This document shows positions 53,525-63,222 of a stretch of 64,000 bases of DNA, piece by piece. The first letter of the stretch is position 1. Each line of letters starts with the position of its first letter. This DNA comes from Nocardioides sp. SYSU D00065 (lineage in GTDB: Bacteria > Actinomycetota > Actinomycetes > Propionibacteriales > Nocardioidaceae). Position numbers and translations under genes: made by a program. Location of the stretch: assembly GCF_017916425.1 (NCBI RefSeq), contig NZ_JAFMSX010000001.1:868001-932000 (forward strand). Reading direction: 5' to 3'. The notes under the pieces were generated by a model. That model saw only the letters and a program-made list of their open reading frames with translations. It did not search any database and was not told the origin of the DNA.

Positions 53525-54304
53525 TCAGCCGCCGAAGCGACGCTCGCGGGCGGCGTACGCCCGTATCGCGCGCAGGAAGTCGACGCGCCGGAAGTCCGGC
53601 CACAGGGCCTCGCAGAAGTAGAACTCCGAGTTGGCCGACTGCCACAGCAGGAAGCCGCCGAGGCGCTGCTCGCCGGAGGTGCGGATGACCAGGTCGGGAT
53701 CGGGCTGGCCCTTGGTGTAGAGGTGCTCGGCGATGTGCTCGACGTCGATGAGGTCGGCGAGCTCCTCCAGCGAGGTGCCGCGCGCCGCGTGGTCGGCCAG
53801 CAGCGCGCGTACGGCGTCGGCGATCTCGCGCCTCCCGCCGTAGCCGACCGCGACGTTGACCAGCACGCCGTCGATGTGGCGGGTGGCCTCCTCGGCCGCC
53901 TTGAGCTGCTCGGCCGTCTCGGTCGGCAGCAGGTCGAGCGCGCCGACGGGGTGGATCCGCCAGCGACCGGCCTCGGCGAGCGAGGCGACGGCGCCCTCGA
54001 TGATGCGCAGCAGGCCGGCGATCTGCTCGGGCGGACGGTTGGTGAGGTTGTCGCTGGACAGCAGCCACAGCGTGACGACCTCGATGCCGACCTCCTCGCA
54101 CCAGCCGAGGAGCGGACGGATGTTGTCGGCGCCCGCCTGGTAGCCCTCGGCGGTGTTGGCGCCGACGGCCTTGGCCCAGCGCCGGTTGCCGTCGAGCATC
54201 ACCCCGACGTGCTTGGGAAGGCGGTCCGCGGACAGGGACTTCACGACCCGGGACTCGTACGCCGGGTAGAGCACCCGTCGCACGGCGTCCTTCACGTTGA
54301 CCAC
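53525..54304 (-). CDS. uppS: Cis-prenyltransferase (isoprenyl diphosphate synthase, UppS/Z-FPP type)
   Basis: 259 residues from the GTG at 54304, where TACGAT lies six bases upstream (54316-54311). Family motifs: KHVGVMLDGNRRWAK, EGYQAGADNI, TLWLLSSDNLTNRP, NVAVGYGGRREI, DPDLVIRTSGEQRLGGFLLWQSANSEFYFCEALWPDF. It adds isoprenyl units to make the short or long polyprenyl diphosphates needed for wall lipid carriers; in Mycobacterium the positional equivalent Rv1086 makes Z,E-farnesyl diphosphate, so product length is open. Confidence 0.92.
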   Translation of the reverse strand: MVNVKDAVRRVLYPAYESRVVKSLSADRLPKHVGVMLDGNRRWAKAVGANTAEGYQAGADNIRPLLGWCEEVGIEVVTLWLLSSDNLTNRPPEQIAGLLRIIEGAVASLAEAGRWRIHPVGALDLLPTETAEQLKAAEEATRHIDGVLVNVAVGYGGRREIADAVRALLADHAARGTSLEELADLIDVEHIAEHLYTKGQPDPDLVIRTSGEQRLGGFLLWQSANSEFYFCEALWPDFRRVDFLRAIRAYAARERRFGG

Positions 54305-54385
54305 CGACCGATCGTAACGCCGCCCGAGCGAGCACTCGGCACGGTCGGCTGCGCGCGTCACCGACGTCCGGGTATTTTCGGCACC
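54305..54385. promoter_or_regulatory. Divergent promoters of uppS and the hemolysin III unit
   Basis: Reverse TACGAT (54316-54311) with six bases to the uppS GTG; forward TATTTT (54373-54378) with seven bases to the ATG at 54386, which opens the mini-ORF below. Confidence 0.5.
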
Positions 54386-54403
54386 ATGGAGACCAGGGCA
54401 TGA
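54386..54403 (+). CDS. Five-codon leader mini-ORF coupled to the hemolysin III gene
   Basis: ATG at 54386 reads M-E-T-R-A-stop; its TGA overlaps the ATG of the hemolysin III gene (ATGA at 54400-54403). The mini-ORF start sits seven bases after a TATTTT box, so it would be a leaderless start that feeds ribosomes to the next gene by termination-reinitiation. The peptide itself is probably irrelevant. Confidence 0.4.
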   Translation: METRA

Positions 54404-55125
54404 CATCTCGCGACCGCGTCGAGCACGCTGTGGAGCGCGCCGGCGGGATCATGGCCGACAAGATGGCCGAGGTGAAGCCGCGACTGCGCGGTTGGCTGCA
54501 CGCCGCGACCGCGCCGCTGGCCCTCGCCGCGGGCATCGTGCTGGTGGCCCTGTCCCCCACCGCCTCCACGCGGATCGGGTCCACCGCCTTCGCGCTGTCG
54601 GCGCTGCTGGTGTTCACCGTGTCCGCGATCTACCACCGCGGCGAGTGGTCGCCGCGCACCTGGGCGTTCCTGCGGCGCTTCGACCACGCCAACATCTTCG
54701 TGCTGATCGCTGGCACCTACACCCCCTACGCGCTGCTGTTCCTCGACGGCTCCGCCCGCACGACGTTGCTCGTCGTGGTGTGGGCCGCCGCGATCGCGGG
54801 AGTGGTCTTCCGGGTCTTCTGGACCGATGCCCCGCGCTGGCTCTACACGCCGATGTACATCGCGCTGGGCTGGGCCGCGGTCTTCTTCATCCCGCAGTTC
54901 ATGGAGGGCGCCGACAAGTTCAGCTCGGGCATCGCGATCGCGACGCTCGTGCTGGTCGCGATCGGCGGCATCCTCTACACGCTCGGCGGCGTCGTCTACG
55001 GCCTCAAGCGACCCAACCCCTCGCCGCGGTGGTTCGGCTTCCACGAGGTGTTCCACTCCTTCACCGTGCTGGCGTTCGCCGCCCACTACATCGGTGTCTC
55101 GCTGGCGACGTACTCGCTGCGCTAG
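54400..55125 (+). CDS. trhA: Hemolysin III / TrhA-family membrane protein
   Basis: 241 residues, seven membrane helices. Signature SAIYHRGEWSPRTWAFLRRFDHANIFVLIAGTYTPYAL and a C-terminal HEVFHSFTVLAFAAHY, with the conserved His residues of the PAQR/HlyIII superfamily (predicted metal-dependent membrane hydrolases). The name hemolysin is historical. Part of the conserved backbone next to the cis-prenyltransferase. Confidence 0.92.
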   Translation: MTSRDRVEHAVERAGGIMADKMAEVKPRLRGWLHAATAPLALAAGIVLVALSPTASTRIGSTAFALSALLVFTVSAIYHRGEWSPRTWAFLRRFDHANIFVLIAGTYTPYALLFLDGSARTTLLVVVWAAAIAGVVFRVFWTDAPRWLYTPMYIALGWAAVFFIPQFMEGADKFSSGIAIATLVLVAIGGILYTLGGVVYGLKRPNPSPRWFGFHEVFHSFTVLAFAAHYIGVSLATYSLR

Positions 55126-55134
55126 CGGGCCGGC

Positions 55135-56079
55135 TCAGCCGAGGGTGAGCAGCGCGAAGGTGGCGAGGGAGCTCGCCACGACGAGCGCGGCCAGCGCCCA
55201 CGCCAGCACCGGCGCGCGCCGGGCCAGGCGCTCGAGCGCGAGGTAGGACGCCCCGATCGCCGCCAGCCCGATCGTCACGTGGAACAGCACCGCGAGCATC
55301 ACCCCGGCGATCGCGCCGGCCATCCGCAGCCGCCCCCACAGCAGGCTGAGCGCCAGCGGCAGCACGACGGTGCCGGCGAGGCCGCCGACCAGCTCGAGCC
55401 ACCACGGCCGCTCACCCATCCACGGCACGTCGACGGCACCGACCCAGGATCGGTCGAGGAGGTCGCTGGTCGAGGAGTAGCCGAGGAAGAGGATGGTCGT
55501 GATCGTCACGACGGCCGCCACGCGGTAGGACCAGTGCCGTGCCCGCGACCACGGCACGGACTCGCTTACGAAGATCGTCGCCACCGTGACCGCGGTCCAC
55601 ACGATCCAGCGGCGGATCACGCCCGTGCCGGTGTCGGCCATCGCGTCGCGGAAGATGCGGTCGGCCGCGACCCGGTCCACGACGTGCCCGTCGGTGGAGT
55701 CGTACGACGCCGGGTCGTCGCCGCCGGCCACCAGCGCGTCGTGCAGCAGGGCGGCCGGGAGGTGGGCGCCGGTCTTGGGCACCAGCCACGTGAACAGCGC
55801 CGGCACCGAGGTCAGGTCGGTGCGGAAGCCCGGAGTCGCCGGGACCAGCAGCTCCCCGAGGTGGCGGTCGAGGTAGGCCAGACGGCGCTCGAGCTCGAAG
55901 AGCTCCGCGTCCTCCTCGGCGTGCCGCTCGAGGACGATGCGCGGGTCGGCGTCGCGGTCGGGCGGCTCGCCCGGGCCCGCCGCACTCGGCAGCGTGCCGC
56001 CGTCGTAGAAGCGACGCGGCTCACGCGCCACCTGCCGCGGGAGCCGTACGACCGCTCCCCTGCGCTCCCGAGACTGCAT
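55135..56079 (-). CDS. DUF1353-containing membrane protein
   Basis: 314 residues from the ATG at 56079 (CACACT six bases upstream). Residues about 45-165 are a DUF1353 domain: RRFYDGG, LVPATPGFRTDLTSVPALFTWLVPKTGAHLPAALLHDALV, AADRIFRDAMADTGTG. DUF1353 is mostly a phage protein; here it is fused to a C-terminal part with five or six membrane helices. Function unknown; the fusion form occurs in actinobacterial chromosomes. Confidence 0.75.
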   Translation of the reverse strand: MQSRERRGAVVRLPRQVAREPRRFYDGGTLPSAAGPGEPPDRDADPRIVLERHAEEDAELFELERRLAYLDRHLGELLVPATPGFRTDLTSVPALFTWLVPKTGAHLPAALLHDALVAGGDDPASYDSTDGHVVDRVAADRIFRDAMADTGTGVIRRWIVWTAVTVATIFVSESVPWSRARHWSYRVAAVVTITTILFLGYSSTSDLLDRSWVGAVDVPWMGERPWWLELVGGLAGTVVLPLALSLLWGRLRMAGAIAGVMLAVLFHVTIGLAAIGASYLALERLARRAPVLAWALAALVVASSLATFALLTLG

Positions 56080-56158
56080 GTCCCCAGTGTGGTGGCCCGG
56101 ACCGACACCCGGCACCACCCGCCCCCACCCGTCCTCCCCGACCGCGCCGCGGTCCACC

Positions 56159-56170
56159 TAGGGTGCGCCC
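56159..56170 (+). promoter_or_regulatory. Predicted leaderless promoter (-10 TAGGGT)
   Basis: TAGGGT at 56159-56164, six bases, ATG at 56171. Confidence 0.5.
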
Positions 56171-57160
56171 ATGACCACCGCGCGTACCGTCCCGGTCACC
56201 ACGGAGATGGACGGCGACGAGCTCGACGCCCTCGACGCGTGGCACCTCGCGCGCCAGCACGGCCTGCGCAGCATCGCGGTCGAGTCGTTCGTGCGGTTCC
56301 GCTACGGCGACGGGTTCACCAACTCGCGCGCGCTCGCCCTGCAGGCGTGCCTGGCGGTCGTGCCCTTCCTGCTGGCCCTGACCGGGCTCGCCGCCGACCT
56401 CGACGAGGAGCGCCCGGCTGCGGTCGTCGCCCACGTCGTCGACTCCGTCTCCCCCGGCGCCGGTGAGAGCGACGCCCTCGCCTCGGCGGTCAGCACGGGC
56501 GACGAGGACGAGCGGGCGGGCGAAGTGGCCCTGGTCCTCGGCCTCGGCTTCGCCCTGATGTCGATGACGACCGCGATGGCCCAGGTCGAGCGCGGCGCCA
56601 ACCGCATCTACGGCATCCGGCGGGACCGCAAGGCGATGTTCAAGTACGGCCGCGCGGCCGTGCTGACCGCGGTCCTGGCCCTGCCGGTGGCGACCGGCTT
56701 CGTGATGATCGTCGGTGGCGCCGCGCTCGGCGAGGCGATGGCGCAGAGCTACGGGTGGTCGGCGCGCACGGTGACGTGGTGGAACGTGCTGCGCTGGCCG
56801 GTGGGTCTGAGCCTGCTGGTCCTGACGATCGCGGTGCTGCTCGACCACGCCCCGCGCCGCCGGCAGCCGGCGCTGTCGTGGCTGGCGCTGGGCGCGGCCA
56901 TCGCCGTGCTGCTCAGCGCGCTCGCGACCGTGGGACTGGCGCTCTACGTCTCCCTCAGCGGCTCCTTCGGCGACGTCTACGGGCCGCTGGCCGGCATCTT
57001 CGCCCTGCTGCTGTGGGCCCTGCTGTCCTCCATCGCGCTCTTCTACGGCACCGCGGTCTGCGCGCAGCTCGAGGCGCTGCGGGCCGGGGAGGCCGCCCCG
57101 TCGCTGGACGACCCCGGGCGCCCGCACGCACGCACCGTCGGCGACCACAGCGACGGCTGA
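56171..57160 (+). CDS. YihY/BrkB-family inner-membrane protein
   Basis: 329 residues with about six membrane helices. Family landmarks: FTNSRALALQACLAVVPFLLALTGL, ALMSMTTAMAQVERGANRIYGIRRDR, and a C-terminal IFALLLWALLSSIALFYGTAVCAQLEALRAG. The group, formerly annotated as ribonuclease BN, has no firmly established function. Convergent with the HAD gene. Confidence 0.85.
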   Translation: MTTARTVPVTTEMDGDELDALDAWHLARQHGLRSIAVESFVRFRYGDGFTNSRALALQACLAVVPFLLALTGLAADLDEERPAAVVAHVVDSVSPGAGESDALASAVSTGDEDERAGEVALVLGLGFALMSMTTAMAQVERGANRIYGIRRDRKAMFKYGRAAVLTAVLALPVATGFVMIVGGAALGEAMAQSYGWSARTVTWWNVLRWPVGLSLLVLTIAVLLDHAPRRRQPALSWLALGAAIAVLLSALATVGLALYVSLSGSFGDVYGPLAGIFALLLWALLSSIALFYGTAVCAQLEALRAGEAAPSLDDPGRPHARTVGDHSDG

Positions 57161-57179
57161 GACGGCCGCCTCAGCCGTC
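57152..57179. terminator. Bidirectional terminator containing both convergent stop codons
   Basis: GACGGCTGAG (57152-57161) pairs with CTCAGCCGTC (57170-57179), 8-base loop. The TGA of the YihY gene and the TGA of the HAD gene are both inside the stem. Confidence 0.7.
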
Positions 57180-57824
57180 CAGCAGGGCCCGAAGCGGACG
57201 CAGGTCGTCGTGCACCTCGACGGCACCGGCCTCGAGCAGCACCTCGGGCGCGTGGCTGGTGCTGAGGCCGTGCACCTGTCGTACGCCGGCGCCCAGCGCG
57301 GCTCGTACGCCGGCCGGCGAGTCCTCGGCCGCCAGCGCCTGCGCGGGATCGGCGCCCAGACGCTCGCAGGCGAGCGCGAACCCCGCCGGGTGCGGCTTGC
57401 CGTCCACGACGTCGCGGGCGGTGACGACCACGTCGACGCTGTCGAGCCCGAGCGACAGCGACTCCACCAGCGAGCGCTCCACCCAGGCGGGGCCCGCGGA
57501 GGTGACGATCGCGACCGGCGTACGGGTGGCGCGGGCCGCCTCGATCAGCTCGCGCGCGCCCGGCACGGCCAGCGCTGCCTCGTCGGGCACGTGCAGCAGC
57601 ACCTCGGCGAGGACGGCCGCCGGGTCGAGCCCGGCCCACGGACCCGGTTCGGTGGCGAAGACGTCCTCGGCGCGCCGGCCGGTGAAGATCGTCAGGTCGG
57701 GGACGTCCCAGCCCTTGTGGGCGAAGAACGCCTCGTAGCCGCGGCGGTGCAGCGGCTCGGAGTCGACGAGGGTGCCGTCGAGGTCCAGCAGGAGCGCCGA
57801 GACACCGGCGAGAGGTCGGCTCAT
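57171..57824 (-). CDS. HAD-family sugar-phosphatase-like hydrolase
   Basis: 217 residues. HAD motif I LLDLDGTLVDSE (nucleophile and acid Asp), motif II IVTSAGPAWVE, the Lys in GKPHPAGF and motif IV AAEDSPAGV. Beta-phosphoglucomutase/phosphatase-like cap. Its ATG overlaps the stop of the PTS IIA gene (ATGA), so it is the third gene of the IIB-IIA-HAD operon and may dephosphorylate a sugar phosphate when PTS flux is high. Confidence 0.87.
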   Translation of the reverse strand: MSRPLAGVSALLLDLDGTLVDSEPLHRRGYEAFFAHKGWDVPDLTIFTGRRAEDVFATEPGPWAGLDPAAVLAEVLLHVPDEAALAVPGARELIEAARATRTPVAIVTSAGPAWVERSLVESLSLGLDSVDVVVTARDVVDGKPHPAGFALACERLGADPAQALAAEDSPAGVRAALGAGVRQVHGLSTSHAPEVLLEAGAVEVHDDLRPLRALLDG

Positions 57825-58291
57825 GGAGTGACGAAGAGCACGTCGCCCGCCGCGACGGCGCTGCCGATCGCGTCGCTGGTGACGGAGCCCTTCTGAGCGT
57901 CCATGAGGACCACGGGCACGACGGGCGAGACGTCCTGCCCGTCGGCGGACGCGGGCAGCGTCGACGGGTCCCAGGTCACCATCGGGTCACCGGCGGCGAC
58001 CTCGCTGCCCTGGGTCGCGTGCACCTCGAAGCCCTCGCCGCGCAGCCGCACGGTGTTGATGCCGAGGTGCACCAGCACGCCGACGCCGTCGCCGAGCACT
58101 ACGAAGGCGTGCGGCAGCACCTTGACGACCGTGCCGGCGATCGGGGAGACCACGGTGGTCGGGCCGGCGTCCGGCTCGATGGCGACCCCGGGGCCCACCA
58201 TCTCCTCGGCGAAGACCGGGTCGGGCACGTCGGCCATCGCCAGCACCCGGCCGGGGCAGGGGGCGAGGACGCGGACGGAGGGAGCCGTCAC
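57821..58291 (-). CDS. crr: PTS glucose/N-acetylglucosamine-type IIA component
   Basis: 156 residues from the GTG at 58291 overlapping the IIB stop. EIIA-Glc signatures: VLAPCPGRVLAM, GVAIEPDAGPTTVVSPIAGTVVKVLPHAFVV (H61) and the phosphorylated His in VLVHLGINTV (H75). It accepts phosphate from HPr and passes it to IIB. The second gene of the operon. Confidence 0.93.
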   Translation of the reverse strand: MTAPSVRVLAPCPGRVLAMADVPDPVFAEEMVGPGVAIEPDAGPTTVVSPIAGTVVKVLPHAFVVLGDGVGVLVHLGINTVRLRGEGFEVHATQGSEVAAGDPMVTWDPSTLPASADGQDVSPVVPVVLMDAQKGSVTSDAIGSAVAAGDVLFVTP

Positions 58292-58521
58292 ATCAGGTCC
58301 TCGATGTCGTCGGCGAGGTTGTCGGCCTCGGGGCCGACGACGACCTGCACGACGGTGCCGCTGGCCATCACGCCGTGGGCGCCGGCGGCCTTGAGGGCGG
58401 CCTGGTCCACGAGGGAGCCGTCCTTGACCTCGGTGCGGAGGCGGGTGATGCAGGCCTCGATCTCCACGACGTTCTGCGCGCCGCCGAGGCCGGCGAGGAT
58501 CTGCTCTGCCTTGCTGCTCAT
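58288..58521 (-). CDS. PTS glucose/N-acetylglucosamine-type IIB component
   Basis: 77 residues from the ATG at 58521 with GGAAGGA upstream. EIIB pattern: ILAGLGGAQNVVEIEACITRLRTEV, with the phosphorylated Cys24 in EACITRLR. It is a stand-alone IIB domain, as found in Streptomyces GlcNAc systems (NagF-like). Divergent from gntR and IIC. Confidence 0.93.
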   Translation of the reverse strand: MSSKAEQILAGLGGAQNVVEIEACITRLRTEVKDGSLVDQAALKAAGAHGVMASGTVVQVVVGPEADNLADDIEDLM

Positions 58522-58551
58522 CTGGGTTCCTTCCGTGGTGCCGTCGATGCC

Positions 58552-58617
58552 GACCACCATCGTGGTCCTTGACAACTCCGGGCGCCAGCGCGATGCTCGA
58601 CGGCTGGTACGTACCAG
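58552..58617. promoter_or_regulatory. Control region of the GlcNAc regulon: promoter and two palindromes
   Basis: TTGACA (58569-58574), 17 bases, GATGCT (58592-58597) is a good forward promoter. CTGGTACGTACCAG (58604-58617) is a perfect 14-bp palindrome at the expected transcription start, and GACCAC-N4-GTGGTC (58552-58567) is a second dyad on the IIB side. Both contain TGGT/ACCA halves like DasR-type sites, so they are candidate operators for the adjacent GntR protein. Confidence 0.6.
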
Positions 58618-58655
58618 ACCGTACCAATTCGTCGGCACGAGGTCGAGAGGACGGC

Positions 58656-59422
58656 ATGGCCCGCAGAATCGACGAGGGTCCCCGCCCCAAGCACGCGCAG
58701 CTCAGCGACGTGCTGGCCGACCTCGCGACGCGTGAGCTCGGGCCGGACACCGCGATCCCCTCGGAGCGCGAGCTGATGGCGACGTACGACGTCTCGCGCG
58801 CCACCGTGCGCAAGGCCATCGACAGCCTGGTGGCCGGCGGCCTGCTCCACCGGATCCAGGGCAAGGGCACGTTCGTGGCGCGGCCGCGCGTGGAGAGCCG
58901 GCTGCACCTCGCGTCATTCTCCGAGGACATGCGCCGGCGCGGGCTCGAGCCGTCGACCCGGTTGATGCTGGTGGACGAGGAGCGCCCGCCGGCCGAGGTC
59001 GCCAACGCATTGCGCCTGGGTGCGCGTGGGACCGCCTGGCGCATCGACCGGGTCCGCCTGGCCGACGGCCAGCCGATGGCCATCGAGCAGGGCTGGTACC
59101 CGCGCGCCCTCCTGCCCGCCCTCGACACCGAGGACCTCAGCGGCTCGCTCTACACGCTCTTCGCGGCGCACTACGACCTGGTCATCGACGTCGCCGAGCA
59201 GACGCTGTGGGGCGAGGCGGCCGAGGGCGCGACCGCCCGCCGACTGGAGGCACCCGTGCACACCCCGCTCCTGGTCTTCCGCCGCATCTCCAGCGCCGCG
59301 GGCCGACCCGTCGAGTACGTCGTCTCGCGCTACCGCGGCGACCGCTACCAGGTCCACATGAACCTCGGCGCCGACAACGGCGCCACCGGGAAAACCAGCA
59401 CCACCGGAAGGGAAGCATCCTC

Positions 59423-59426
<4 letters not shown>
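58656..59426 (+). CDS. GntR-family (HutC/DasR-type) regulator
   Basis: 256 residues from the ATG at 58656 (GAGAGGAC upstream). N-terminal winged helix: PKHAQLSDVLADLATRELGPDTAIPSERELMATYDVSRATVRKAIDSLVAGGLLHRIQGKGTFVA. C-terminal UTRA effector domain: SRLHLASFSEDMRRRGLEPSTRLM ... YPRALLPALDTEDLSGSLYTLFA ... LLVFRRISSAAGRPVEYVVSRYRGDRYQV. It should respond to GlcN-6-P or GlcNAc-6-P and control the PTS and nagA genes around it. Overlaps IIC by 4 bp. Confidence 0.9.
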
Positions 59427-60670
<1,244 letters not shown>

Positions 60671-60674
60671 GCGG

Positions 60675-61805
60675 GTGATCCTCACCGCAGGGCAGGTGGT
60701 CACCCCGGCGCGGATCCTCGCGCCGGGGTGGCTGTCCGTCGAGGGTGACCGCATCGCCGCGGTGGGCGAGGGCGCGCCGCCGCGCGCGGCCGACCTCGAC
60801 CTGGGCGAGGCCACCGTCGTCCCCGGGTTCGTCGACCTGCACGTGCACGGCGGCGGCGGCGCGTCCTTCGACGCCGGTACGGCGGACGCGGCGGGCGTCG
60901 TGGCCGCCGCCCACCTCGCCCACGGCACGACGTCGATGGCGGCCAGCCTGGTCACCGACACGCCGGCGCGGATGACCGCCGCCGTGCGTGAGCTGGGCCT
61001 GCTCGTCGACGACGGCCTCCTCGCCGGGATCCACCTCGAGGGTCCGTGGCTCAGTCCCCAGCGCTCCGGCGCCCACCAGCCCGGTGCGCTGTCCGCCCCT
61101 GACCCGGCAGCCGTGGAGTCGCTCCTGGCCGCGGGCGACGGCGCCGTACGCATGGTCACCCTCGCCCCGGAGCTGCCGGGCGGGATCGAGGCGGTGCAGC
61201 GGCTCACCGCCGCCGGCGTGGTCGCCGCGGTGGGCCACACGGACGCTACGTACGACGAGGCGCGCGCGGCGCTCGACGCCGGCTCGCCGCTGGGCACCCA
61301 CCTGTTCAACGCCATGCGGCCCCTGCACCACCGCGACCCCGGCGCGGTCGGAGCGCTGCTCGACGCGCCCGTCGACGTCGAGCTGATCGCCGACGGCGTG
61401 CACCTGCACCCCGCGCTGGTGCGCACCGTGTTCGCCGCGAAGCCGGGGCGCTGCATCCTGGTCACCGACGCGATGGCCGCAGCGGGCGCTCCGGACGGCG
61501 ACTACCGGCTCGGACCGATGACCGTCGAGGTCCGCGACGGCGTGGCCCGGCTGGCCGCCGCCGACGGCCGCGGGGCGATCGCCGGCTCGACGCTCACCAT
61601 GGACGCCGCCGTGCGCCACGCCGTACGCACCGCCGGCCTGCCGCTCATCGACGTCGTCCGCGCTGCGAGCACGACGCCTGCGAACGCGTGGGGGCTGGGC
61701 GACGTGGGCGCGCTGGAACCCGGTCGCCGGGCCGACCTCGTCGTGCTCGACGACGACCTGCAGGTGGTCCGGGTGATGCGGGCGGGGGCCTGGGTCGCGG
61801 GCTGA
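60675..61805 (+). CDS. nagA: N-acetylglucosamine-6-phosphate deacetylase
   Basis: 376 residues from the GTG at 60675. Amidohydrolase-fold motifs: VVPGFVDLHVHGGGG, GIHLEGPWLSPQRSGAHQP, AAVGHTDATYDEA, GTHLFNAMRPLHHRDPG and the catalytic Asp in ILVTDAMAAAG. It removes acetate from GlcNAc-6-P formed by the PTS, giving GlcN-6-P for NagB or cell wall synthesis. Last gene of the gntR-IIC-nagA unit. Confidence 0.94.
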   Translation: MILTAGQVVTPARILAPGWLSVEGDRIAAVGEGAPPRAADLDLGEATVVPGFVDLHVHGGGGASFDAGTADAAGVVAAAHLAHGTTSMAASLVTDTPARMTAAVRELGLLVDDGLLAGIHLEGPWLSPQRSGAHQPGALSAPDPAAVESLLAAGDGAVRMVTLAPELPGGIEAVQRLTAAGVVAAVGHTDATYDEARAALDAGSPLGTHLFNAMRPLHHRDPGAVGALLDAPVDVELIADGVHLHPALVRTVFAAKPGRCILVTDAMAAAGAPDGDYRLGPMTVEVRDGVARLAAADGRGAIAGSTLTMDAAVRHAVRTAGLPLIDVVRAASTTPANAWGLGDVGALEPGRRADLVVLDDDLQVVRVMRAGAWVAG

Positions 61806-61812
61806 CCGGGCT

Positions 61813-62226
61813 GTCGGTTGGGCGCCGGCGATCCCGAGCGCCCCACCGGCCCCAGCTTCATCACGGTATGTCGCTGGATGGGCACTTCCCTCGGCGAATT
61901 CGCCCGGGGAAGTGCCTGCTCGCCGACATACCCTGATGAAGCACAGGCGCCGGCCACCGCCGGCCGGCCGGCGATCCCAACGTCCCAGCGGCCCCAGCTT
62001 CATCAAGGTATGTCGCTGGATGGGCACTCCCCTAGGTGCATTCGCCTGGGGAAGTGCCTGCTCGCCGACATACCGTGATGAAGCACCAGCGCCGGCACCG
62101 CCGGCCGGCCGGCGATCCCAAGAGTCCCAGCGGCCCCAGCTCCATCAAGGTACGTCGCTGGATGGGCACTTCCCTCGATCAGTTCGCCTGGGGAAGTGCC
62201 TGCTCGCCGACATACCGTGATGAAGC
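61813..62226. repeat. Tandem array of three 142-bp units, each with an 88-bp near-perfect dyad
   Basis: Dyads at 61855-61942, 61997-62084 and 62139-62226, exact 142-bp period. Outer arms begin GCTTCATCA.GGTATGTCG and end with the complement; inner arms are CACTTCCC / GGGAAGTG; the apex differs between copies (GGCGAATTCGCC in copy 1). Spacers (about 54 bp) are GC-rich with CCGGCCGGCCGGCGATCCC. It fills the 484-bp gap between the convergent nagA and ABC permease genes; no gene is visible in it. Confidence 0.88.
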
Positions 62227-62289
62227 AACGGCGACCCGGACCCCCAAACGCCCGAACACCGAACGCCCGGACCCCCGGACCAACCCACC

Positions 62290-63222
62290 TCAGCCCTTCG
62301 TCGAGCCCAGCGTCAATCCGGACACGAACTGCTTCTGCAGGGCGAAGAACACGACCAGCACCGGCAGCGCGACCAGGATCGACCCCGCCGCGACCAGGTT
62401 GGTGTCGGTGAAGAACTGGCCACGCAGGTTGTTGAGCGCGGACGTCACCGGGTACTTGCTGCCCTGCTGCAGCAGCACGGTCGCCCAGAAGAACTCGTTG
62501 TAGACCCAGGTGACCTGCAGCGTCGCCAAGGCTGCCAGCGCAGGGCGTACGAGCGGCATGGTGAGCTGCCAGTACTGCCGCCACACGCTGGCGCCGTCGA
62601 GCTCGGCCGACTCGTAGAGCTCGTGCGGCAGCGTCTTCATGTAGTTGCTGAGCACGAAGGTGCAGAAGCCGAGCTGGAACGCGGTGTTGACCAGGATGAG
62701 CGACCAGAAGCTGTTCAGCATCGATCCGGAGTCGCTCATGAACAGCGGCAGCGGGATCTCCCGGAACAGCCGGAAGACCGGGATCAGCAGGGCCTGCGGC
62801 GGCAGCAGGTTCGCAGCCAGGAACACGCCGAGCAGCGTCAGGTTGAACCGGAAGCTGAACCGCGCGAGCACGAACGCCACCATGGACGACAGCCATAGGG
62901 TGAGCAGGACCGCCGGCACGGTGATGAGCAGCGAGTTCTTGAAGTGCAGCCCGAAGTTGCCGCGGGCCCACGCCTCCTCGTAGTTGTCGAGCGTCCACCC
63001 GCCCAGCGACAGGTAGCCGTTGGCCTGGGTGTAGTCGTAGTCGCGGAACGAGTTGACCAGCGCCCACACCAGCGGGAAGAGCCACGCGAGCGCGAGCACC
63101 GCGACGAGCACCGTGACGACGGTGCCGCGCGGGCTGCTCAGCACCCCACCCGTACGGGACGTGGTCCCGGCCGCCGGCGCGGCGGTGGGAGGCGGGGTCG
63201 CGACGGGTGTCTCGTACGTCAT
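62290..63222 (-). CDS. Carbohydrate ABC transporter permease (MalG-like)
   Basis: 310 residues. A Pro/Thr-rich N-terminus, six helices, and the EAA loop ESAELDGASVWRQYWQLTMPLVRPALAALATLQVTWVYNEFFWA. The ATG overlaps the stop of the upstream permease (ATGA), so they are cotranscribed. Substrate unknown; this system differs from the SugAB pair at 24458-26249. Confidence 0.88.
   Translation of the reverse strand: MTYETPVATPPPTAAPAAGTTSRTGGVLSSPRGTVVTVLVAVLALAWLFPLVWALVNSFRDYDYTQANGYLSLGGWTLDNYEEAWARGNFGLHFKNSLLITVPAVLLTLWLSSMVAFVLARFSFRFNLTLLGVFLAANLLPPQALLIPVFRLFREIPLPLFMSDSGSMLNSFWSLILVNTAFQLGFCTFVLSNYMKTLPHELYESAELDGASVWRQYWQLTMPLVRPALAALATLQVTWVYNEFFWATVLLQQGSKYPVTSALNNLRGQFFTDTNLVAAGSILVALPVLVVFFALQKQFVSGLTLGSTKG

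Noticed and set aside
61688-62220. Short + strand frames in the 142-bp array with a repeated peptide (SLDGH-type)
   Set aside because: The repetition follows from the DNA array; several frames are open at once, none has a ribosome binding site, and the dyad symmetry explains the sequence better than coding does.
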